Source: Bacteroidota bacterium
Lineage (GTDB): Bacteria; Bacteroidota; Bacteroidia; AKYH767-A; OLB10
Length of the DNA stretch: 64,000 nucleotides
NCBI GenBank assembly: GCA_016717725.1
Contig: JADKFA010000016.1
Location: forward strand, 1 to 64,000
Direction of reading: 5' to 3'
Part shown: piece by piece, positions 8,961-19,768 of the stretch
Position numbering within the stretch: position 1 is the first letter of the stretch
Layout of the letters: each line of letters opens with the position of its first letter
Program-made: the position numbers and the translations under genes
Notes under the pieces: model-generated
Databases searched by the model: none
Told to the model about the DNA's origin: nothing
The model's input: the letters and a program-made list of their open reading frames with translations, nothing else

Positions 8961-10394
8961 ATGTCTAAACCTCTACAAATACCTAAAGGTAAAAAACTCA
9001 AAGGACTGATCGTATTCTGTAATCATTGCAAACAAAATGTAGAGGACATTTGTAAAGAATCAAAAAAGAAAATAAAAGATTGTGCATTCGGAAAACAACA
9101 TGTATTTAAAGTAATTGCTCATGTAAGCGGTTCTAAAAATCAAAGGAAAACAAAATCACTTTCAACTATAAATATTGATGAAGCAATAATGGAAGCCATA
9201 AGATTTCAACAAGAGGTTAAGGAGTGTAAAAGAGATGATAATTTGCAAACTGGCATATCTACTTTTGAGAAAAGAGAGGGAGGGCAATCAGAAATCAACA
9301 AGGACATACCCGTTTTACTAATTGAATGTATTGCAAAGTATGTTTCTGTATTACGAGGTGAAAATGTACCAGAGCATTTAAAAGTTAATCGAAGTGAAGA
9401 TTATCTTAAAGACATTGAACGACATTTTGAGCGGTTGATCGTATGTCTTGAAACTAAAAAAATAAATACAGAAACGCTACAATTACAGAATGTAAATGAT
9501 TCTATAGTAGGGTTGGTATACGAGTACTTATTACAAGATAAACAATACAGCAACCGAACTTTTAATAAATCGATTACGATTTATTCGTCATTGTTTCGAT
9601 GGTTTAATGAAGAATACAATACACAAATACGGAATCCATTTAATAAGGTTAAGAGAAAGAAAACACATCATACACCAAAAGCTATCACAAAAGAACAATA
9701 CGAACAAATCTTAAATCAGATAACACCTGAAAATGGGATTCGTCACTATGAAAAGGGAGTAAAGAAAACTAGAAATTTGTTCCAACCCTGGCTGAAAGAC
9801 GCCATTCGTTTGGGCGCATATTCAGGCAGGCGAAGGGAGGAATTACTCACCATGAAATATTCGGACATCATCGAAGATAAGGATGGTGTTTTTTTAATTA
9901 AAGTTGAAGACATTAAAGTAAATCGAATTCAAAAACGTGAAGGAACAGAGGAAAAGAAATACAATTACGTTCCAGTAACACCACAACTTATGGAATTGTT
10001 AAATGAACTTGGATTTGAAAAACATAAAGGGACAGATACATTTTTAATTGCACCAGACCTCAAATCAAATCGCAATAAGGTAATGGTGGATTCTCTTACT
10101 AGAGGATTCTCACATTATGCAGACCAAGTAGCACCAGAGGAGAATATAACATTTAAGAGCATAAGAAAGACCTACGCCTCACAAATGCAAATTGCAACAA
10201 ATGGAAACGCAAGACAAATTACAGGGCATAGCTCAGATGCAGTTTTAAAAGACCATTATATAGACCCCCAATTAATTGCTAAAATGTCCCGAGAATTTGA
10301 AATTTTTCCCTCAGATTCAAATAGAGAATCTGAATTAGAAAAGGTAAGAAGTGATCAACAGGAAAATAAAAAAGGAAAAGAATTAAACCGATAA
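8961..10394 (+). CDS. Tyrosine integrase of the island
   Basis: This 477-residue site-specific recombinase has a SAM-like core-binding domain (about residues 115-230) and a C-terminal catalytic domain. Visible catalytic residues are Arg in GAYSGRRREELLTMK (about residue 290), the Arg of FKSIRKTY where the first box position is Lys instead of His, a His in TGHSS, and the presumed nucleophile Tyr in KDHYIDP (about residue 431). An N-terminal Cys-rich stretch (residues about 20-50) may bind metal. The gene points at tRNA-Leu(UAA), 135 bases downstream, the likely attachment site. It forms an operon with the two small genes before it. Confidence 0.85.
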   Translation: MSKPLQIPKGKKLKGLIVFCNHCKQNVEDICKESKKKIKDCAFGKQHVFKVIAHVSGSKNQRKTKSLSTINIDEAIMEAIRFQQEVKECKRDDNLQTGISTFEKREGGQSEINKDIPVLLIECIAKYVSVLRGENVPEHLKVNRSEDYLKDIERHFERLIVCLETKKINTETLQLQNVNDSIVGLVYEYLLQDKQYSNRTFNKSITIYSSLFRWFNEEYNTQIRNPFNKVKRKKTHHTPKAITKEQYEQILNQITPENGIRHYEKGVKKTRNLFQPWLKDAIRLGAYSGRRREELLTMKYSDIIEDKDGVFLIKVEDIKVNRIQKREGTEEKKYNYVPVTPQLMELLNELGFEKHKGTDTFLIAPDLKSNRNKVMVDSLTRGFSHYADQVAPEENITFKSIRKTYASQMQIATNGNARQITGHSSDAVLKDHYIDPQLIAKMSREFEIFPSDSNRESELEKVRSDQQENKKGKELNR

Positions 10395-10528
10395 AAACAA
10401 AATAACCCCACCCAAAAAATGCTAAAAATTGAAAAATTCCCCACTCCATTCGCACTCCGTCTCTATTTATTCATGGTATTAAAACAAAAAAGGAGCAATG
10501 TCGAAACATAACTCCTTCTTTATCAGTG
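10395..10528. other. Island right boundary, presumed attachment region
   Basis: This gap joins the integrase gene to the 3' end of tRNA-Leu(UAA). It contains a weak AAGGAG/CTCCTT hairpin (10490-10517) that could end the integrase transcript. Integrases of this type often cross over in the 3' part of a tRNA gene. The matching left copy of the tRNA end is not in the window, so the other boundary must lie before base 1. Confidence 0.45.
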
Positions 10529-10612
10529 TACCCGAGACGGGAGTCGAACCCGTACAGCTGTAAGGCCACAGGATTTTAAGTCCTGCGTGTCTACCAATTC
10601 CACCACCCGGGC
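10529..10612 (-). tRNA. tRNA-Leu (anticodon UAA)
   Basis: The minus strand folds as a class II tRNA of 84 bases. The acceptor GCCCGGG pairs with CTCGGGT, with two G-U pairs. The anticodon stem CAGGA/TCCTG encloses the loop CTTAAAA giving anticodon TAA, and a long variable arm and a T arm with TTCGACT follow. The 3' CCA is not encoded. The island integrase gene ends 135 bases from its 3' end. Confidence 0.95.
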
Positions 10613-10673
10613 AAAAGTTCCAATATGTTTTTATTGGAGGTGCAAAAGTAATCGATTTATCAATTACTTAATC

Positions 10674-10702
10674 AAAAAAATAGCCTCCGAATTTGGAGGC
10701 TT
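10674..10702 (-). terminator. Intrinsic terminator of tRNA-Gly
   Basis: On the minus strand AGCCTCC (10701-10695) pairs with GGAGGCT (10688-10682) and is followed by TA and a run of seven T (to 10674). It lies just downstream of tRNA-Gly and before tRNA-Leu, so the two tRNAs are probably separate transcripts. Confidence 0.75.
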
Positions 10703-10712
10703 ATTCTTTTGG

Positions 10713-10785
<73 letters not shown>

Positions 10786-10801
10786 TTACTATTTTGATTT
10801 T

Positions 10802-11157
10802 GCTCTACCTCCCGATAGCTATCGGGATGAGCTACTTTCGCTTACTATTTTGATTTTGCTCTACCTCCCGATAGCTATCGGGATGAGCTACTTTCGCTTA
10901 CTATTTTGATTTTGCTCTACCTCCCGATAGCTATCGGGATGAGCTACTTTCGCTTACTATTTTGATTTTGCTCTACCTCCCGATAGCTATCGGGATGAGC
11001 TACTTCGCTTACTATTTTGATTTTGCTCTACCTCCCGATAGCTATCGGGATGAGCTACTTCGCTTACTATTTTGATTTTGCTCTACCTCCCGCTGCGCCG
11101 TCGGCAAGCCTTTGGCGGCCGATGGATAGCTATCGGGATGAGCTACTTTCGCTTATA
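10802..11157 (-). repeat. Tandem array of tRNA-Gly 5' fragments with a palindrome in the D loop
   Basis: Five complete units of 55-56 bases start at 10802, 10858, 10914, 10970 and 11025, and a longer final unit starts at 11080. Read on the minus strand, each unit holds the 16-base tRNA leader, tRNA-Gly bases 1-14, the palindrome TCCCGATAGCTATCGGGA in place of the D-loop GTT, then tRNA bases 18-25 (GGTAGAGC). The anticodon arm and the rest are missing. The last unit carries an enlarged GC-rich insertion with a second dyad (about 11092-11130). The array lies upstream of the intact tRNA and may be transcribed with it. Confidence 0.9.
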
Positions 11158-11249
11158 CTACCCTTATTTGACTACTTGAACGAAATTCCACAAGGAAGTT
11201 TCACAAGGGGATGCAAAAATAAGGTTTAATTCGGGTAGAAATCAAATGA

Positions 11250-13916
11250 TCAGGCATTTAATTTCACTTTCTCTCTCGAAATCAGCTTTTTAATTTCACT
11301 AAGCTTCATTAATGCCTCCACAGGAGTAAGGGTATTGATGTCGGTTTTGAGGATTTCGTCACGGATTTGCTCCAAAACAGGATCATCGAGCTGGAAAAAG
11401 CTTAGCTGCAATTCGTCTTTTTGTTGCTCATGTGCCGCTACTTTTATTAATTCGCTATGACTATGCGTTGCTTCCAGTGTTTCGAGCATTTGTTGTGCCC
11501 GTTTGAGAACTTGTGCTGGCATCCCCGCCATTTTGGCAACGTGGATTCCAAAACTGTGCTCGCTACCTCCAGGCACCAACTTCCTTAAAAACAAAATTTG
11601 GTTTCCACTTTCACGAATGGCGACATTATAATTTTTGATGCGTGAAAATTCTTCAGCCATTTCATTTAACTCATGGTAGTGAGTTGCGAATAATGTTTTA
11701 GCTCTCGATTGAGGATGCTCATGCAAGAATTCTGCAATAGCCCATGCGATAGCAATACCATCATACGTACTTGTTCCTCTTCCAATCTCATCTAACAAGA
11801 CCAAACTTCGATTTGAAATATTATGTAAAATGCTCGATGTTTCATTCATCTCCACCATGAAAGTAGATTCCCCTTGCGATAAATTATCGGAAGCTCCTAC
11901 ACGAGTGAATATTTTATCGACAATACCGATTTCCGCTTTTTGTGCTGGAACAAAACAACCCGACTGTGCCATCATCACAATTAAAGCCGTTTGACGCAAC
12001 ACAGCTGATTTACCCGACATATTCGGACCCGTAATCATGATGATCTGTTGCTTTTCATTGTCGAGAAAAACATCGTTGGGTACATAGTTTTCACCTAAAG
12101 GCAAAAGTTGCTCTAAAACGGGGTGTCGACCGCCTTCAATTTTCAAACTCAACGAATCGTTCATGGAAGGCTTCACGTAGCCATTTTTATTAGCTACCGT
12201 AGCATAACTACATAAACAATCGAGGCGAGCTAATTCACCTGCATTTTGTTGTAGGGCGGGTATATAATCGAGAAGATATTCCAGCAACTCTGCATACAAT
12301 TTTTCTTCGATGGTTTGCATTTTACCTTCCGCACCTAAGATTTTCTCCTCGTAAATTTTTAGTTCTTCGGTGATGTAACGCTCAGCATTGGTTAAAGTTT
12401 GCTTGCGTGTCCATTCTGTGGGAACTTTACTTTTATGCGAATTACTTACTTCAATATAATATCCAAAAACGTTATTGAATGCAATTTTTAAGTTTGTGAT
12501 TCCAGTTTTCTCAATCTCTCGACGTTGAATTCCGAGCAAATAATCTTTTCCTTCAAAAGCTAATTTCTTAAGTTCATCGAGCTCGGCATGATAACCAGTT
12601 TTAAAAGTTCCACCCTTGGTGAGAACCGCAGGTGCTTCTTCCGATAATGCTTTTTCAAGATGTGAGATTAACTCATTACAGGGTTGGAGTCGATCGGCAA
12701 TGGCTAAAAATCCTTTTTGTTTGGCACCTTTTAATTCTTCCTTGATGGGATCAATAAGCAATAAAGATTTTTTCAATTGCAATGCTTCACGTGGACCCAA
12801 TTTGCGAATTGCGATGCGAGAGGCTAAACGCTCGAGATCACCAATACTTTTTAATAAGGATTGAATCCCATCTAACAAATCAGAGTTTTTCGTTAACTCC
12901 TCAACGTTATCATGTCGCTCATTAATTGCTACAAGTTCTTTCAACGGAAGTAGTAACCATCTTCGCATCATCCGTCCACCCATTGGTGAAACAGTTTGAT
13001 CTAAGACATCCAACAAAGTTTTTGCATTTTCATGCGGAGAACTTACTAACTCCAAATTGCGAATCGTAAATCGATCGAGCCAAACGTAACGATCTTCTTC
13101 TAATCGAGAAATTGCCGCAATATGAACTAATGCTTCTTGTCGCGTTTGTTGCAAATAATACAAAGCGGCACCAGCAGCAATAATTCCGTTTTGCATTTCA
13201 TCAACACCAAAACCTTTTAGCGAAGTTGTTTGAAAATGTTTTGCTAAAGTTTCTTTGGCAAATAAAGTTTGAAACGCCCAATCATCTAAAGTAAAAGTAT
13301 AAAAACGATTTCCATACTTCTTTTCAAAAGATTCTTTTTCTTGACGAGAAATCAATATTTCACTGGGCTGAAAAGTTTGTAACAGTTTATCGATATAATC
13401 CAATCGGCCTTCTGCCAAAAAAAATTCACCGGTACTTGCATCAATAAAGGCTAGACCGAGTTGCCCATCTGTTCGAGAAGAATAATACGCCGCTAAAAAA
13501 TTATTCGATTTATGCTCTAAAATTTTATCACTGAATGTTACTCCAGGAGTAACCAATTCAGTGACGCCACGCTTCACAATTTTCTTTGTTGTTTTTGGAT
13601 CTTCTAACTGATCACAGATGGCAACACGCATTCCGGCGCGAACCAGTTTAGGTAAGTACGTTTCCAGAGAATGATGAGGAAACCCTGCGAGCTCCATATC
13701 GGCTGCGGCGCCGTTACTTCTTTTTGTAAGTACAATTCCTAAAGCTTTAGAGGCGCGAATGGCATCTTGACCAAAGGTTTCATAAAAATCGCCAACACGA
13801 AAAAGCAAGAGAGCATCAGGGTATTTCGCCTTGATCTCATTGTACTGTTTCATGAGGGGAGTATCTTCTTTCACTTCGATGTTTAACTTTGTGCTAAGAT
13901 ATCCATTCCCGTGCAA
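11250..13916 (-). CDS. mutS: DNA mismatch repair protein MutS
   Basis: MutS recognises mismatches and starts repair with MutL. The 888 residues cover the whole family: mismatch-binding domain I with the Phe-x-Glu wedge in RVGDFYETFG (residues about 40-49), connector, lever and clamp domains, and an ABC-type ATPase with Walker A TGPNMSGKS (about residue 630), the signature around STFMVEM, and Walker B LVLLDEIGRGTST. The frame opens at a TTG at 13916; a GTG at residue 15 or the ATG at residue 22 are alternatives, the last of which would cut conserved sequence. The start overlaps that of the divergent methyltransferase gene by 6 bases. Confidence 0.95.
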   Translation of the reverse strand: MHGNGYLSTKLNIEVKEDTPLMKQYNEIKAKYPDALLLFRVGDFYETFGQDAIRASKALGIVLTKRSNGAAADMELAGFPHHSLETYLPKLVRAGMRVAICDQLEDPKTTKKIVKRGVTELVTPGVTFSDKILEHKSNNFLAAYYSSRTDGQLGLAFIDASTGEFFLAEGRLDYIDKLLQTFQPSEILISRQEKESFEKKYGNRFYTFTLDDWAFQTLFAKETLAKHFQTTSLKGFGVDEMQNGIIAAGAALYYLQQTRQEALVHIAAISRLEEDRYVWLDRFTIRNLELVSSPHENAKTLLDVLDQTVSPMGGRMMRRWLLLPLKELVAINERHDNVEELTKNSDLLDGIQSLLKSIGDLERLASRIAIRKLGPREALQLKKSLLLIDPIKEELKGAKQKGFLAIADRLQPCNELISHLEKALSEEAPAVLTKGGTFKTGYHAELDELKKLAFEGKDYLLGIQRREIEKTGITNLKIAFNNVFGYYIEVSNSHKSKVPTEWTRKQTLTNAERYITEELKIYEEKILGAEGKMQTIEEKLYAELLEYLLDYIPALQQNAGELARLDCLCSYATVANKNGYVKPSMNDSLSLKIEGGRHPVLEQLLPLGENYVPNDVFLDNEKQQIIMITGPNMSGKSAVLRQTALIVMMAQSGCFVPAQKAEIGIVDKIFTRVGASDNLSQGESTFMVEMNETSSILHNISNRSLVLLDEIGRGTSTYDGIAIAWAIAEFLHEHPQSRAKTLFATHYHELNEMAEEFSRIKNYNVAIRESGNQILFLRKLVPGGSEHSFGIHVAKMAGMPAQVLKRAQQMLETLEATHSHSELIKVAAHEQQKDELQLSFFQLDDPVLEQIRDEILKTDINTLTPVEALMKLSEIKKLISREKVKLNA

Positions 13917-14438
13917 AAGTTAAAGAACGAAGAACTCGGTCGACCCGACCTCATTGCTTATCAACAGATAAAGAAATTACCAATTATCATTGTATTGGAT
14001 AATGTACGCAGCGCCTTAAATGTTGGCTCTGTTTTCAGGAGTTCTGATGCCTTCAGAGTAGAGAAAATCATACTTTGTGGAATAACAGCTCAACCTCCTC
14101 ATAAAGAGGTTCTCAAGACGGCTATTGGAGCTACAGAGTCGGTGCAATGGGAATATTTTGAAGAAACAAAAGAAGCCGTGAAGCATCTCAAGAGCGAAAA
14201 AGTAAAAGTGTATGCCATTGAGCAGGCCAGCAACAGCATCGACTTAAGAGATTTTATTCCAGCTGAGCGTACAGCCGTCATTTTTGGACATGAGATGGAT
14301 GGGGTAGCTCAAGATGTAATTAACTTATGTGATGGATGCATTGAGATACATCAAGAAGGAACCAAACACAGTTTAAATGTATCCGTTTGTGCTGGAATCG
14401 TTTGCTGGGAGCTACATAAAAAATTGACATCTTTGTAA
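13911..14438 (+). CDS. SpoU/TrmH-family RNA 2'-O-methyltransferase
   Basis: This 175-residue enzyme has the SPOUT fold and would transfer methyl from S-adenosylmethionine to a ribose in tRNA or rRNA. Conserved motifs are LDNVRSALNVGSVFRSSDAF (motif 1, residues about 29-48), FGHEMDGV (motif 2, about 124) and HSLNVSVCAGIVCWEL (motif 3, about 153), which form the knotted SAM site. The GTG start is favoured because MQKLKNEEL is a typical beginning in this family. It overlaps the divergent mutS start and is followed one base after its stop by ruvC. The exact RNA target cannot be told. Confidence 0.85.
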   Translation: MQKLKNEELGRPDLIAYQQIKKLPIIIVLDNVRSALNVGSVFRSSDAFRVEKIILCGITAQPPHKEVLKTAIGATESVQWEYFEETKEAVKHLKSEKVKVYAIEQASNSIDLRDFIPAERTAVIFGHEMDGVAQDVINLCDGCIEIHQEGTKHSLNVSVCAGIVCWELHKKLTSL

Positions 14439-14439
14439 A

Positions 14440-15042
14440 TTGAAAAAATCGAAAGAGTGCATCATTTTAGGAATTGATCCGGGTACGGTAGCCATGGGTT
14501 ATGGAATTATTTCAGTGAAAGGAAATCAGATTCAACTCATCTCTGCAGGTGTATTACATCTCAACAAAAAGGACGATCATTTTATACGGCTCAAGGAGAT
14601 TTTTGAAACGGTATCTCAACTCATCGAAACCCATCACCCTGATGAATTTGCCATTGAAGAACCTTTCTTTGGAAAAAATGTTCAATCGATGTTAAAATTA
14701 GGAAGAGCACAAGGGATGGCCATAGCGGCGGCGCTTTCTAGAAAGCTACCTGTGTTTGGTTATTCTCCTCGACTCATCAAACAATCCATTACTGGAAAAG
14801 GAAGTTCATCGAAAGAACAAGTATCCATCATGCTGCAGCGACTTTTAAAATTTGAGGAGCAACCCAAGTTATTGGATGCAACCGATGCGTTAGGCGTAGC
14901 AATCTGTCATCATTTCCAAACCGGAAAAAAGATGATCGTCAGCGATTCAAGTATTAAAAATTCGAGTCCAATTAAAAAAGGCAACCGAAATTATTCAGGA
15001 TGGGATGCGTTTGTGACTGATCATCCGGAAAGACTTAAGTGA
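14440..15042 (+). CDS. ruvC: Holliday junction resolvase RuvC
   Basis: RuvC cleaves four-way junctions made during recombination, with RuvAB. The protein has the catalytic acids expected: Asp in LGIDPGT (residue about 12), Glu in AIEEPFFGKN (about 70) and the last acid in LDATDALGVAICHH (about 148). A TTG start follows one base after the stop of the methyltransferase gene, so the two are one transcription unit. The 200 residues include a longer C-terminal tail than in E. coli RuvC, polar and basic. Confidence 0.93.
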   Translation: MKKSKECIILGIDPGTVAMGYGIISVKGNQIQLISAGVLHLNKKDDHFIRLKEIFETVSQLIETHHPDEFAIEEPFFGKNVQSMLKLGRAQGMAIAAALSRKLPVFGYSPRLIKQSITGKGSSSKEQVSIMLQRLLKFEEQPKLLDATDALGVAICHHFQTGKKMIVSDSSIKNSSPIKKGNRNYSGWDAFVTDHPERLK

Positions 15043-15171
15043 ATTGCAAATTGGCAGGTTGGTGGATTGGTGAATTGCTGCGCTCTGAATCTTATTTAGA
15101 ACCCGTAGCGATCGTTGCACAGCCGTTGCGAACACTGCGTTTAAACTGAAAAATTTAAATTTGAACTTTAT

Positions 15172-15564
15172 TTATAATGCATCAACAATTTTCTTAGCTG
15201 TTGCTTTTAATTGCTCCTGAGAAACCGTCATTTTAGGCTGAGAAAAATTAATATCCCCTACTCTATTCAACGGCACAAGATGAATATGCGCATGTGGCAC
15301 TTCTAATCCGATAACGGCGATGCCTATCCGCTTGCAAGGAATTGATTTTTCGATGGCAGGAGCCACATATTGCGCAAAAGCCCATAATTCTTTGAACTCT
15401 GCAGGTGACATATCAAAAATATAATCTATTTCCTTTTTAGGAACTACCAACACGTGTCCCTCCACCAAAGGCATCACATCTAAAAAAGCAAGAAAGTTTT
15501 CATTCTCTGCAATTTTATGAGATGGTATTTCGCCAGCAATTATTTTTGAGAAGATGGAAGCCAT
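15172..15564 (-). CDS. HIT family nucleotide hydrolase
   Basis: The start ATG at 15564 gives 130 residues beginning MASIFSKIIAGEIP, the usual start of Hint/PKCI-type HIT proteins; upstream codons are an extension without support. The histidine triad HAHIHL (about residue 94) is the nucleotide-binding and catalytic signature. Such enzymes hydrolyse AMP linked to amines or related nucleotide conjugates. It lies convergent to ruvC. The substrate cannot be read from the sequence. Confidence 0.9.
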   Translation of the reverse strand: MASIFSKIIAGEIPSHKIAENENFLAFLDVMPLVEGHVLVVPKKEIDYIFDMSPAEFKELWAFAQYVAPAIEKSIPCKRIGIAVIGLEVPHAHIHLVPLNRVGDINFSQPKMTVSQEQLKATAKKIVDAL

Positions 15565-15618
15565 GATGATAATAATTTTGGCTAAAGTTAATAAATCTTC
15601 TCGAAAAGATACCAATCT

Positions 15619-18600
15619 TTAATCTCCATCTCTCATGATCCCAAACCACTTTACCACTTTTTCACCGAGCATTCCAGCATCAACATGAATTATATAAACA
15701 CCACTAGATACGGTTTTATAACTTTCATTTTTTAAATCCCAATCCAAGGTAGAAGCCAAATTAAAATCATTTCCAGCAATAACGGCTTCTCCATCGGTCA
15801 CATCGGAAGGAACATCACGTTTGAACTAGCGCACTAAAGTTCCATTGATCGTGTAAATTGAAACGGTACACTTACTAGGCAGATTGGTAATTCGAACTCG
15901 GTTGTTCGCTTGATCTATTCTTGTACTTTCATAAGTGGAATACGCATAATAAGGATTAGGAACAACGTGAATAAAATCCAATGCGCTCTTCGCCAATTCC
16001 GTTTGACCAGTGCTTGCAACTTCCGATTGAGTAACTTCAAACTCATACAAAGGATTGCTATTATTCACAGCAGTAGCTCCGATAGAATTGAATATTTTGT
16101 AATCTTTAACAACACGTAAACGAATCTTCACATCCGATTCTAACACCGAATAGCTAGCATTTAATAGTGGAAGACTTGTCCAAATGCAATCCTTAAATGC
16201 GTTTCGTTTGCCTACCATAGTATTTAAGGATAACATCGAATTTAAACTAACACCATGATCATAGATAGTAACATCATTTGGATTAATTCCATTTTTATTA
16301 AAGATGTAGATGTAATGCATTCCTCCAAATGCTAAACGACCATTCGCATCATATCCTTCATTCGATGTTGGATTCCACAACATATCGGTGCTATTTTCAT
16401 TTAATAGGGATGTATTTTCTCCAAACACGATATTCAATCGTTCACCTGTTTCAAGATTGATAGCGTAACCGGGGAACCAACCCATGCCTTGATCGGAAAT
16501 AAAGTCAGCATCATTTGGATCAGAAGAAATTAATCCATCACCAACATTTCCATTTTTATCTACCGACGCTTGTTTGCGTTTATCAAACTTTTTTGCGCCT
16601 CCGATATTTGGCATATTGTCTTCTCCTGTTTCTACCACAACACATCGCGACCACTTACTTTTATCATTTGTTAAAACAACATCAACACTTGCTAAATAAT
16701 TCCAGCGAGATGCTCCTTCTATTGATGATGTATTTAATTTGGGAGAACCAATAGAAAGGCGCGCAGCTATTTTGTATGGAGACCATGTCCCGCCGATAAC
16801 GTTTTCATAATCTTGTTTAGCATCGCCTAAGTCTGTATCTTCTTCACCAGAAAGAATCCAATTCTTTTCAGCAGATAAATCTGAATCAGCAACACCACCT
16901 AACCAAGGTGCAGAAATGTTCGAGTATGTTTTTGTAGCTTCTAAAAAACCATTGCCAAGGTTTCCATCACCTGGCTCTTGCCCATTTACTTTGTAGATAG
17001 TGAAAGCTAATTTATTATTCTCGACAAGCTGCTCATATTTTGTTCCAATTTCAAAGAAACTACTATCAATTAAATTGTCACTTGGATGATCTTTGATGAA
17101 ATAACGAGAATTCGTTTCCACTCCATTAAACTGAACACGAAACCCACCGCCTTTCAAGCGAATTGGATCATAAGTGGTAACATGAATAGGTCCACGACCT
17201 GGTTGGTAAACTGGATTTAAGGCACGATGATCGGAACTATTTAAAATTTCATTTACCGATTCATCGGTAAGATCCAATACGTTCCCTCCGTTACCTGTTC
17301 CTTCAATTCGTTTTATTTTAAATCCATCTCCAAACTTTAGATTCGTCACCATTCCACCATTATTCACTACTTGCTTATGTGGAATTGCAGAATACACCTT
17401 TACATTTTTTCTTCCCTGCAAATACGGTTCAGCTTGTGAGGATGCTATATTAGGTGTGATTGGATTAAACGAATTAAAATTATTACTTGCATAAGAAATC
17501 ACCATAAAATAATAAGGCCTGTAATTGACAATGGGTTTTAATGAAAACAAATCTTGGGTTATCATAAAATTATGTTTGATCCCCTCATTTACTTCATCGG
17601 TTTTCATTTCGGGAACATAGGCATTGAGAAATGCTTCATACTTAAAATTGATGAGTTGTTTAATACTATCATTTAAATCCACTTGTGCAATCAGTTTTGC
17701 TTTTGATACATCATTCAAATCCGAATCGGTTACATCAGGATTCAACACTTGATAAATTCTGTAACCTTGAAATTTATATTTTCTTTCTTCTACTGATAAT
17801 GTATCATAAGAAACAATCGACCCATTATTGAAAACAGGAATTACGCCGGGAGTACTTTTATCAAACAAATTAAACAATTCAAATTCTGCATTACGCGTAT
17901 GCTCCAGACTTAAAATAATTTGTTGATCCATTTCGCGTATTGCTAAATCCGGAGCTTTTGGACCATCAATGGTTTGAAAACAACGATTAAATAATTGCTG
18001 AGCATACACATCCGCACGTTTCATTTTTGCAACAGAGGCTGCAGGTCCACCCGTACTTGCACGAGCCCATATTACTCCAGTAGAAATATAATTCACAGCG
18101 CCGGGAGCTAATGTGAATGCACCTACCGATTGTAACCAACGCATATCGGAAGGTTGAATACTTGCAGTTTCCATCGTCCAAGGCGTATAAAATTTTGGAT
18201 CCGAATTTCCAGGAAACATGTAATCACAAGGAGTAGTAGTAGCTCCAGGTCCCGTACCACGTCCACTTCCACCATAAGTAATCGGTACTTCATCTAACCA
18301 TCGACCTCTTAGATACCCATAATAATCATCCGCAAAATTTGGATTTGAGGTTGGAGTATTATTTGAACTTTCGTAATAAACAAAATGCGACATGGTTATT
18401 TCCTCACCGTATTCATCAACTCGACCATCCTTATTATTATCAATGCTATCATTTGGATCCGCCAATGGTCCTTGCAAAAAATCAATTCCAACAGCAGGAG
18501 GATTTAATCCATACCCGCCGCCGCCATCATCATCAGGATCTCCATTATAGGTAAATCCAAGTCCTAATCCCACATCACAGCCTACGTAATCATCAGAAGC

Positions 18601-19506
18601 ATTGCCCAGGTCGGAATCAGTCCATAAACCAAAATATGTTGAATCCAAACCACTACTTGAACGATTAATAATTTGATACTTATAAAAAGTCATAAAGTCT
18701 AATTCATCTTCTGTATCAAAAGCGAAAGCTTGCGCTCTAATTTCAAGTCCGATGGGCTGACTGTTAGTTTCTGTTTTAATATTTCCTACATCATTAAACA
18801 CCCACCACACACATTGATCACCGAATAGATAATCGTTACAAATTGGATCACCTGAAGTTGCATCAAATGGATAATCATTGTCTAATTTAAAATAGGGATA
18901 ATCACCTTCTGTATAATTATAAACACCGTTGTTATTTGCATCGAAAAATGGAGCAAGGTTTGGAAGTTCACCGTTTGCAACATTTCCATTGCCGGGCCAT
19001 GTTTCAATATCGGGAGTTGTGGTTCCATCTAAAAGAAAATTCTGAATGTCTGATTTTTTAATATTCCAAAGCTTATTAAATTCAAAGCAGCGTTGATCAG
19101 TAATCGAAGTGGATCCGTTATTTGGATCTTTTGAGATGGGACCTCCCCAGAAATCATTTGCACCAACTTGTCGATAAGTTTGTGCAGCTACTAACAATTG
19201 ATTATTTTGATCATATCCTCCAATCCAAATAGCGCCACAATAAAGAGAATTCCTTCCCGATCCCTTTGGGACTTCATAGTATGAAGTTTGTCCGATTGGA
19301 TCCCACCACAAATCACCCGCATTCAAAATACGCGCTCGCACTTGATTAATATTCAGATCGACTTGTGCTGTTGTAACAGGACAATTCATAGCTACTTTTG
19401 ATTCTATTTTAACTTTCGAAATTGGCTTTCCATTTACCTTAGCAAAGAGTGCAGCATCGCTTGCAAAAAACGAAAGAAATAATAATACAATATATTTATT
19501 TTTCAT
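15619..19506 (-). pseudogene. Giant T9SS surface protein, paralog 2, interrupted by TAG
   Basis: The main frame (15826-19506, 1226 residues) and a downstream piece (to 15619) are in the same frame, separated by one TAG at 15826-15828. The intact paralog (21543-25721) has Gln at this point (NGTLIR-Q-FKRDVPSDV), so a CAG to TAG change explains the break. The protein has a signal peptide, a Ca-binding-like loop (DANNNGVYNYTEG, then DNNKDGRVDE) and long beta-rich stretches. The lost tail includes SGVYIIHVDAG...VVKWFG, similar to the C-terminal T9SS sorting domain, so the stop would prevent secretion or anchoring. It lies after greA, behind a strong hairpin, so it may have its own promoter. Confidence 0.75.
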
Positions 19507-19768
19507 AATAAGAATTTAAATAAAGTAACACTCATTCATCCATTAACTCAAAATACGAAATGATTTATGAATTAAAAGTAGAGAAAAATAAATAGTAAGC
19601 AATCCCTTAAACGATTCAGATTGTAATCTAAATATCATTTTTTCACTTCCACTTCAATCTTACAGTAAAACAGATCGAGAAAAATTTGGAACGAGCTATC
19701 AATTCAAACTGAAAAATCGAGAGGAGAAATTAAAAAAAGAGGCAATCATCCTCACTTATTAAATAAAT

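Noticed and set aside
10802..11157. CRISPR array
   Set aside because: The units are contiguous without unique spacers, and they match tRNA-Gly. No cas gene is present.
15826..15828. TAG reassigned to an amino acid
   Set aside because: Other genes in the window end normally at TAG (35676, 38787, 55930), so a genome-wide recoding is not supported.
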